NCBI GenBank assembly: GCA_014534385.1 | Contig: JACVRP010000086.1 | Location: forward strand, 1 to 10,504 | Source: Cyanobacteria bacterium Co-bin13 | GTDB taxonomy: Bacteria; Cyanobacteriota; Cyanobacteriia; Phormidesmidales; Phormidesmidaceae | DNA length: 10,504 nt | Reading direction: 5' to 3' | Shown: piece by piece, positions 1 to 4,754 of the stretch | Layout of the letters: each line of letters starts with the position of its first letter | Numbering within the stretch: position 1 is the stretch's first letter | Position numbers and translations under genes: made by a program | Notes under the pieces: generated by a model | Seen by the model: the letters and a program-made list of their open reading frames with translations, nothing else | Told to the model about the DNA's origin: nothing | Database searches by the model: none

Positions 1-127
1 AAGTTATTGTCAATGGGGTGGGCAAAATCTCTTCGGGAAGAGCTCGAATGACCCCCAGCAAGGGTTTTCCGGAATGTGGAGCAGCTTAATCCCGGACCTA
101 GAGAAATTTTTTTGGACTTTCTATGAG

Positions 128-162
128 GAGAGCGCTGCTGGAACTGTTCTAGCGGCGCTCTC
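128..162 (+). terminator. Strong hairpin, probable terminator of an upstream transcript
   Basis: A 12-bp stem is formed by GAGAGCGCTGCT (128-139) and AGCGGCGCTCTC (151-162). All pairs are Watson-Crick except one G-U (136 with 154), and the loop is 11 nt. It is not followed by a T tract, as is common for cyanobacterial terminators, so it could also be a processing or stability hairpin. It sits downstream of the short open tails at the left edge and well upstream of glyQ. Confidence 0.5.
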
Positions 163-231
163 TGTCGGTTAAAGCGATCTTCAGTCCTGTGAGGTGGGGG
201 GCCAGGCCGAGTTGGCTGTCTCTGCTGGGGC

Positions 232-258
232 GTTTAGACTTTTGGGATAGTCCTAAAC
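232..258. repeat. Imperfect inverted repeat upstream of glyQ
   Basis: GTTTAGACT (232-240) is complementary to AGTCCTAAAC (249-258) with one bulged C. It lies about 105 bases before the glyQ start. It could be a leader hairpin or an operator-like site. The sequence alone gives no further support for a function. Confidence 0.25.
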
Positions 259-349
259 TCGGGGGATGCCATTAGGTGCCTAGGAAGTTGGGAGCGGCAT
301 CGGTCTCGATTCAGGAGAGAATGAATCGGTTGCCGTTGAAGTGCTTGAT

Positions 350-358
350 AGAAGGGGA
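350..358 (+). promoter_or_regulatory. Ribosome binding site that decides the glyQ start
   Basis: AGAAGGGGA lies 6 bases before the GTG at 365. The upstream GTG at 341 has only AGGAGAGA (312-319), 21 bases away, which is too far for normal initiation. This favours the shorter protein. Confidence 0.6.
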
Positions 359-364
359 TTAGCT

Positions 365-1252
365 GTGAATTTTCAATCGGTGATTGCGACGCTGCACGAT
401 TTTTGGGCGAAGCAGGGATGTCTGATCGTGCAGCCCTACGATACGGAGAAGGGGGCAGGTACAAAGAGCCCTCATACGTTTCTGCGGGCACTTGGGCCTG
501 AGCCTTGGTCCGTCGCTTATGTAGAGCCTTGTCGCCGCCCGGCAGATGGGCGGTATGGAGAAAATCCAAACCGTTACCAGCATTACTACCAATATCAGGT
601 GCTGATTAAGCCGTCGCCAGACAATATTCAGGAAACTTACCTGGATTCGCTGCGGGCGCTGGGGATTCGGCCGGAGGATCACGATGTTCGGTTTGTGGAG
701 GATAACTGGGAGGATGCGGCAGTCGGTGCTTGGGGTGTGGGTTGGGAGGTCTGGCTCGATGGCATGGAGATTACTCAGTTCACCTATTTTCAGCAGTGTG
801 GGGGAATTGACTGTCGCCCGGTGTCGATTGAGCTGACCTATGGATTAGAGCGCTTGACGATGTATCTGCAGGAGGTGGATGCGATCGCAAAGATCCAGTG
901 GAACGACCAGATCACCTATGGCGATATCCACATGCAGGGAGAAATCGAGCACTCAACCTATAACTTTGATGAGTCTGACCCGGAACTGCTGTTTACGCTG
1001 TTTAACCTGTACCAGAAGGAGGCGGAACAGCTGATGGACAAGGGCCTAGTGCTGCCAGCCTACGACTATGTTTTGAAATGCTCCCATGCGTTTAACCTGC
1101 TGGATGCTCGGGGCGTTATCTCAGTCACCGAAAGAACAAGGTATATCCGCCAGGTGCGGGGGCTGGCCCGGCGGGTGGCTCAGCTGTACCTGCAGCAGCG
1201 GGAGGAGCTGGGATTTCCTTTGCTTAAAGAGGCGATGACAGAGGCTGCCTAA
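365..1252 (+). CDS. glyQ: Glycyl-tRNA synthetase alpha subunit
   Basis: Catalytic (alpha) chain of the bacterial alpha2beta2 glycyl-tRNA synthetase, which activates glycine with ATP and charges tRNA-Gly in the cytoplasm. The reading frame is open from a GTG at 341. I prefer the GTG at 365 because the purine-rich AGAAGGGGA (350-358) is well placed before it, and because the protein then begins MNFQSVIATL, the usual cyanobacterial N-terminus; this gives 295 aa, close to the family's normal length. Class II synthetase motifs are intact: DGRYGENPNR (about residues 61-70), VRFVEDNWE (108-116), TQFTYFQQCGG (137-147) and the motif 3 GLER (160-163). The beta chain gene glyS is not in the window, which is consistent with glyQ and glyS being unlinked in cyanobacteria. 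The next gene follows after 75 bases on the same strand and may be co-transcribed. Family assignment is near certain; only the start is open. Confidence 0.97.
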   Translation: MNFQSVIATLHDFWAKQGCLIVQPYDTEKGAGTKSPHTFLRALGPEPWSVAYVEPCRRPADGRYGENPNRYQHYYQYQVLIKPSPDNIQETYLDSLRALGIRPEDHDVRFVEDNWEDAAVGAWGVGWEVWLDGMEITQFTYFQQCGGIDCRPVSIELTYGLERLTMYLQEVDAIAKIQWNDQITYGDIHMQGEIEHSTYNFDESDPELLFTLFNLYQKEAEQLMDKGLVLPAYDYVLKCSHAFNLLDARGVISVTERTRYIRQVRGLARRVAQLYLQQREELGFPLLKEAMTEAA

Positions 1253-1327
1253 ACGGGCTCAGGTGTGGCATGTTAAGAATTGTGTTGCACTTGCACAGCT
1301 TACTGTCGCAGTTTAGGGAGAGGGATC

Positions 1328-1810
1328 ATGGTTTCTAGCGTGCGCGCATTTCTGCAGCCAATTGCAGATTGGTTTGCGGGTTTTGGGATGCCTGAGCCGA
1401 TTGTCCACTGGGGCCATCCGGCGATGATGGGGATTGTGGTGCTGGTAATGGGCAGCTACACGGCTTGGGCCGGTTGGCAGGGGCGGATTGCTAGCGATGA
1501 TGAGGTAAAGCTGACTCAGCGGTCGAGCCACCGCAAGCTTGCGCCTTGGCTGTTTACGTTTATTGCGCTGGGGTATACCGGCGGGGTGCTGTCGCTGGTG
1601 ATGCAGGGACAGCCCATTTTTGAGAGTCCTCACTTTTGGACTGGAACGGCGGCGGTGTCTATTTTGGCGCTGAACGGCCTGATCTCGGCCACAAAGTTTG
1701 GGGGCGGCAATGGGGCGCTGCGGACAGCCCATGCTTACATCGGCAGCATTGCAATGGTGCTGCTACTGGTGCACGGTTTCTTTGGGCTGAAGCTGGGATT
1801 GTCTATTTAG
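1328..1810 (+). CDS. DUF4079 family four-helix membrane protein
   Basis: Small integral membrane protein of 160 aa resembling the cyanobacterial DUF4079 family, whose function is not established. The frame is open further upstream, to an ATG at 1280, but the ATG at 1328 is preferred: it follows GGGAGAGGGA (1316-1325), and the upstream extension is Cys-rich and not membrane-protein-like. Four hydrophobic segments are visible, at about residues 31-50, 72-92, 104-122 and 135-158. Histidines sit at 27 and 30 (HWGHP, before helix 1), 68 (loop), 102 (before helix 3), and 135 and 149 (helix 4). This layout recalls four-helix b-type cytochrome or ferric-reductase-like membrane domains. Heme binding is my inference, not shown. 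The gene follows glyQ on the same strand by 75 bases and converges on the GTPase gene. Family call is fairly secure; function unknown. Confidence 0.85.
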   Translation: MVSSVRAFLQPIADWFAGFGMPEPIVHWGHPAMMGIVVLVMGSYTAWAGWQGRIASDDEVKLTQRSSHRKLAPWLFTFIALGYTGGVLSLVMQGQPIFESPHFWTGTAAVSILALNGLISATKFGGGNGALRTAHAYIGSIAMVLLLVHGFFGLKLGLSI

Positions 1811-1829
1811 GGCTAAACGATGCTGCACC

Positions 1830-1849
1830 GGGCGCAGACCCCTGCGCCC
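1830..1849. terminator. Hairpin between convergent genes, probable bidirectional terminator
   Basis: GGGCGCAG (1830-1837) pairs perfectly with CTGCGCCC (1842-1849) around a 4-nt loop. It lies 19 bases after the DUF4079 stop and 13 bases before the end of the convergent GTPase gene, so it can serve both transcripts. There is no T tract. The compact GC-rich form also resembles a dispersed intergenic repeat, which one window cannot test. Confidence 0.6.
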
Positions 1850-1862
1850 TACCAAAGCTAGA

Positions 1863-3407
1863 TTAGGGGGTAGGCGGGTTTTGGCTTCCCTCAGGGGAGG
1901 TGGAGAGCAGGGTTGAGAATTGGTCGGGGAGGGCTTGTGCGATCGCATCTCGGACAAACGCTCTGATAAAGGCTTCTCGTTGGTTTAGGCGAAACTGCTC
2001 CTGCACAACTTCGGCCATGCCGCCATCGCCCCAGGTTTGATTGCGGCGGAAGTATTCAATAAAGCTCTTACCGGCTATGCGGGTTAGGTAGGCGGCGCTG
2101 ACCCCCTGTAAAGCTCTGCCAGCTAGCACTGTAGCCAGATTGGTTTGCAGGCCTATTGCCAGCAGCTCGACTGCGCCTCGGACAATGCCCAGCCCGGTGA
2201 GCGTCTTAGCCAGGGAAAGGGCCAGCTCTTTGCCTTCTTCTAAGCTCAGACTGCAGTCATAGACTCGGCCGAGCTCTACAACCATCTGAGCATTGATGGC
2301 CGCTGCTGCCAGCAGATCCAGGCCGGGCAAGGGCGTTACGGCAATGACGCCTGCACCAATCCACTGGTAGCGCTCGACTACTGCATCAGCCTGACGCTGG
2401 CGCTGGTCGTCGATCAGGTGGCGGGCTTCGGTGCTGAGTCGCTGGGCCTGAAGCAGCAGATTGTCGGCAATTAGCGTGTCGCCTTCTAGCCAGAGCACTT
2501 CGGCCATGCGCTCGATCAGGGGCACCACGTCGGGCTCCATTTGAAACCAGCCACCGTCTTCTAGGGGCAGAGGGGCTGGATTGGCGGCAACGGCCAATAC
2601 ATCTGCTGGGGTGAGGACAGCTTGAAAGCGCGATCGCACCCGCTGCAAAATGGCCTCCAGTTCCTCATCAGGAAAGCGATCGGCCTTATTGAGGACCACA
2701 AGTAGGCGCTTGTTGATGTCGAGAAGCGATCGCACTAGCTGATACTCCGACTGCCGCAGATCATCATCAATTACGAACAGGACCAAATCAGCTTCTGTCG
2801 CAAGCTGACGCGCATCCTGTTCCCGTAGGGTTCCTGCTACACCTGCTTCGGAGATGCCCGGCGTGTCTACTAGTAGGATATTGCGAGAAATCCCGGCCAG
2901 CTGCCAGCGGTAAGTTTGTCGGTCGGTCGTGGTGCCCATTGGAGCCGCCACAGCTCCTACGGCCTCACCAATCAAGGCGTTTACTAAAGAAGTTTTACCG
3001 GCAGAGCCAACCCCAAAGACTGTTACCGTCAGATCGCGGCGCTGCATCTCAGTCGCTAAGCTTTGAGACTGCTCCTGTAGCGCCTCCCGCGCCACCTGAT
3101 TTTGAATCTGAGCGATCTGCTGCTGCAGCGCATCAAGCGTGGCTCCGGCAGCTGCCGTTTGATCTCGGGGGGCCTGGGGTCGCTGCCGGGGCTGTCTGGG
3201 GCGCAGAAACAGCCAGCCGTAGTAGACTCCAAAACCCAAGCCTAAAAGTACTAACCCAGTCGCCAGCAGGAGCAGCAGGTTGGCTAGAAACGGCGAGGTC
3301 AGGGCTAGACCGTAGTAGAAGCGCGAGAAAATTTCCACCAGCCAGAGCAGCATGCCCAGGAGCAGCACCAGGCTCAGTACCAGGGGAATGAAAAGCCACC
3401 GCCGCAT
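1863..3407 (-). CDS. Membrane-anchored GTPase with C-terminal DUF697 domain (Era/YcjF-like)
   Basis: 514-aa GTP-binding protein. Two N-terminal hydrophobic segments (about residues 4-25 and 40-68) should anchor it in a membrane. A Gln-rich, probably coiled-coil linker follows (90-122), then a small-GTPase domain. The G motifs are complete: P-loop GVGSAGKTS (132-140), GTTTD (158-162) as G2, DTPG (181-184) as G3 and NKAD (240-243) as G4. The C-terminal part, from about residue 345, has the hydrophobic AVTPLPGLDLLAAAAINAQ segment typical of DUF697/YcjF-type proteins. Cyanobacteria carry several such proteins of unknown role; a function in membrane or envelope organisation is only a guess. The start is the ATG at 3405-3407; no clear Shine-Dalgarno precedes it. 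The gene is convergent with DUF4079 and divergent from the DUF937 gene, so it probably has its own promoter in 3408-3557. The GTPase call is secure, the cellular role unknown. Confidence 0.92.
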   Translation of the reverse strand: MRRWLFIPLVLSLVLLLGMLLWLVEIFSRFYYGLALTSPFLANLLLLLATGLVLLGLGFGVYYGWLFLRPRQPRQRPQAPRDQTAAAGATLDALQQQIAQIQNQVAREALQEQSQSLATEMQRRDLTVTVFGVGSAGKTSLVNALIGEAVGAVAAPMGTTTDRQTYRWQLAGISRNILLVDTPGISEAGVAGTLREQDARQLATEADLVLFVIDDDLRQSEYQLVRSLLDINKRLLVVLNKADRFPDEELEAILQRVRSRFQAVLTPADVLAVAANPAPLPLEDGGWFQMEPDVVPLIERMAEVLWLEGDTLIADNLLLQAQRLSTEARHLIDDQRQRQADAVVERYQWIGAGVIAVTPLPGLDLLAAAAINAQMVVELGRVYDCSLSLEEGKELALSLAKTLTGLGIVRGAVELLAIGLQTNLATVLAGRALQGVSAAYLTRIAGKSFIEYFRRNQTWGDGGMAEVVQEQFRLNQREAFIRAFVRDAIAQALPDQFSTLLSTSPEGSQNPPTP

Positions 3408-3557
3408 AAATAGAACCGCAGCCCGATGATTAATCTACGCGCAGAGAGAGACGCTGGTTGAGTCTGCCCTCAGGCAGATGAGCCAAAGATAGCCCAGATC
3501 GTACAACCAAGGAGGCTTTTGCCACAGCATAGCGTGTAATGCCAATGGGTACGATTT
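3408..3557. promoter_or_regulatory. Divergent promoter region between the GTPase and DUF937 genes
   Basis: This 150-bp spacer must hold the promoters of two divergent genes. A short perfect hairpin is visible: TCTGCC (3463-3468) with GGCAGA (3473-3478), loop CTCA. It could be an operator or a leader structure. A perfect AAGGAGG (3509-3515) is present but lies 42 bases before the DUF937 start. I find no convincing -35/-10 pair with normal spacing in either direction. Confidence 0.4.
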
Positions 3558-4073
3558 ATGGGACTGTTTGATCAGGTTTTGAGTGCAATTAATGACCCCG
3601 GCCGTCAGGCTAGCCAGGACCAGGTGGGTCAGCTATTGACGACGGTCAACCAGCTCAGCCGTCAGTCTAATACCTCGCCTGACACGATGAACCAGGCTGT
3701 TTCGATCCTGGGTAGCTTTGTGCGATCGTCACTTCAAGATACGCGCCAGCAGCGGGGCAATGATGCAGCGCTGGAACTGGTTAGAGAAGGTAGCCGCCCT
3801 GGCAACAATATTCTACCCAGGCTGTTTAATAACGGACAGCAGCAGCAGTTGGTCAGTGCTTTGAGCCAACGTACTGGCCTCAATAGCAGCCAAATTATGG
3901 CTCTGTTGCCTGTTTTGATTCCGGTTGTAATGCGGCTTCTGCAGTCGGGTGAAACCACCCAAACTGGGCGTGGCAACAACAGCATCCTCAGCGCGTTTCT
4001 CGATGCCAACCGCGATGGTGAAGTAGATATGGGCGATATGCTCAGCCAGGCTAGCCGCTTTTTTGTTCGTTAG
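3558..4073 (+). CDS. DUF937 family protein with C-terminal EF-hand-like loop
   Basis: 171-aa soluble, Gln/Asn-rich protein of the DUF937 family, whose function is unknown. There is no signal peptide. The N-terminus MGLFDQVLSAI and the central helical stretch LNSSQIMALLPVLIPVVM (about 108-125) match the cyanobacterial form of the family. Residues 149-160 (DANRDGEVDMGD) have acidic or polar residues at EF-hand positions 1, 3, 5, 9 and 12 and Gly at 6, so this could bind calcium; related proteins often end in an Asp/Gly-rich motif of this type. The ATG at 3558 is the only reasonable start, because an in-frame stop lies at 3537-3539. No Shine-Dalgarno is close to it. The gene is alone on its strand, divergent from the GTPase gene and ended by the hairpin at 4144-4178. 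Confidence 0.85.
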   Translation: MGLFDQVLSAINDPGRQASQDQVGQLLTTVNQLSRQSNTSPDTMNQAVSILGSFVRSSLQDTRQQRGNDAALELVREGSRPGNNILPRLFNNGQQQQLVSALSQRTGLNSSQIMALLPVLIPVVMRLLQSGETTQTGRGNNSILSAFLDANRDGEVDMGDMLSQASRFFVR

Positions 4074-4143
4074 CTAGTCCGGCCAGTTTATCTACTCGAA
4101 CAGGTTGCTAGAAAGTAGTTTTAGAGACAAAAACAAGTGCTTA

Positions 4144-4178
4144 AGAGTCTGCCCAACCCTTTTAGCTGGGCAGACTCT
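4144..4178. terminator. Perfect 12-bp hairpin between convergent genes
   Basis: AGAGTCTGCCCA (4144-4155) pairs without mismatch with TGGGCAGACTCT (4167-4178) around an 11-nt loop. It lies between the DUF937 stop (4073) and the end of rbp (4239), which converge. A bidirectional terminator is the simplest reading. There is no T tract directly after either arm. Confidence 0.7.
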
Positions 4179-4238
4179 GCATAGATGTGGAAGCGAGACG
4201 CAGCTTAAGCGTTCTCACTTAGAAAGTTAAGTTCAGGA

Positions 4239-4559
4239 TCAAAGAGGGTTGTGAGAAAATCGAGAATTACGGCTGCGATTGCGGTTACCGCCACCGTCGC
4301 CGTTACCGCCATCGTCGGAGCGGGGCCGTGCTTTGTTGACGCGCAACTCTCGGCCTAGCCATTCCGCGCCGTCAAGTTCTGCGATCGCAGCGTCTTCGTT
4401 GGCCTCTTCTGCCATATCGACAAAGGCGAATCCGCGCTTCTTACCCGTTTCGCGATCAATGGGCAGGCTAATACGCGTGACCTCGCCATACTCGGCGAAG
4501 ACATCCTTAATGTCATCCTCAGTTGCCTGAAAGGACAAGTTCCCAACGTAAATAGTCAC
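4239..4559 (-). CDS. rbp: RRM-type RNA-binding protein (cyanobacterial Rbp family)
   Basis: 106-aa single-RRM RNA-binding protein. RNP2 is IYVGNL (residues 3-8) and RNP1 is RGFAFVDM (42-49), with the aromatic residues needed for RNA stacking (Tyr4, Phe44, Phe46). The RRM ends near residue 78. It is followed by a short Gly/Asn/Arg-rich tail (84-100), as in the glycine-rich Rbp proteins of cyanobacteria; these bind RNA in the cytoplasm, and several are induced by cold. The start is a GTG at 4557-4559, supported by GGAGAG six bases upstream on this strand and by the usual MTIYVGNL N-terminus. The gene is convergent with DUF937. The 195-bp spacer upstream, with a possible -10 about 100 bases away, would give a long 5' leader, as in cold-regulated members. 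The numbered family member (rbpA to rbpG) cannot be decided. Confidence 0.93.
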   Translation of the reverse strand: MTIYVGNLSFQATEDDIKDVFAEYGEVTRISLPIDRETGKKRGFAFVDMAEEANEDAAIAELDGAEWLGRELRVNKARPRSDDGGNGDGGGNRNRSRNSRFSHNPL

Positions 4560-4754
4560 GACTCTCTCCGACCGAAATACAGAAAGTACTCATTCGGCAA
4601 GAATCACCAAAAATGCCTTGAATGCCATCATTTGGCGTCTATGTCCGAATGATTGCTGCCATAATAGCCTATCTCTATCGAATTAGCAGTAGCGCACCTC
4701 ACACCATCAGCTCTTTTGATAGAGGTGCTGAAGGCTTTTCTATGGTCTTGGTAA
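4560..4754. promoter_or_regulatory. rbp: Regulatory spacer upstream of rbp and downstream of the ClC gene
   Basis: On the minus strand, TATTAT (4666-4661) could be the rbp -10, leaving a leader of about 95 bases; no good -35 is seen. On the + strand the same AT-rich site reads TG-C-CATAAT (4657-4665), an extended -10, so it may work in both directions. GCACCTC (4694-4700) can pair with GAGGTGC (4722-4728); alternatively TCAG-CTCT (4707-4714) pairs with AGAG-CTGA (4721-4731, with a 3-nt bulge) and is followed on the + strand by AGGCTTTTCT. One of these structures may end the ClC transcript. No supported protein gene lies here. Confidence 0.4.

Larger units (their letters stand above)
1..364. 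other. Unassigned left-edge region upstream of glyQ
   Basis: No gene can be assigned here. All three + frames run in from the left edge and stop early: the first at 49-51 (TGA), the third at 87-89 (TAA), the second at 170-172 (TAA). Any of these could be the tail of an upstream gene, but none is recognisable. On the minus strand a frame is open from about 86 to the left edge with only TTG as a possible start, and it is not recognisable either. The hairpin at 128-162 suggests that an upstream + strand transcript ends in this region. Between 173 and 364 I see an imperfect inverted repeat at 232-258 (GTTTAG...CTAAAC) and the glyQ ribosome binding site. I find no tRNA-like cloverleaf and no convincing -35/-10 pair. 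Confidence 0.5.

Noticed and set aside
1285..1296. Tandem TTGCAC-TTGCAC before the DUF4079 gene as a -35 element
   Set aside because: No -10 element at suitable spacing follows; it is only a short two-unit repeat.
1280..1327. A 16-residue N-terminal extension of the DUF4079 protein from ATG 1280
   Set aside because: The extension is Cys-rich, unlike the family, and a good ribosome binding site sits before ATG 1328.
2939..3391. A 150-codon + strand frame opposite the GTPase N-terminus
   Set aside because: Antisense to a gene with complete GTPase motifs; composition typical of a shadow frame.
4691..4706. Resemblance of GCACCTCACACC to the conserved motif of the cyanobacterial Yfr1 small RNA
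   Set aside because: The match is only partial and the flanking Yfr1 hairpins are not present, so it is not called as Yfr1.
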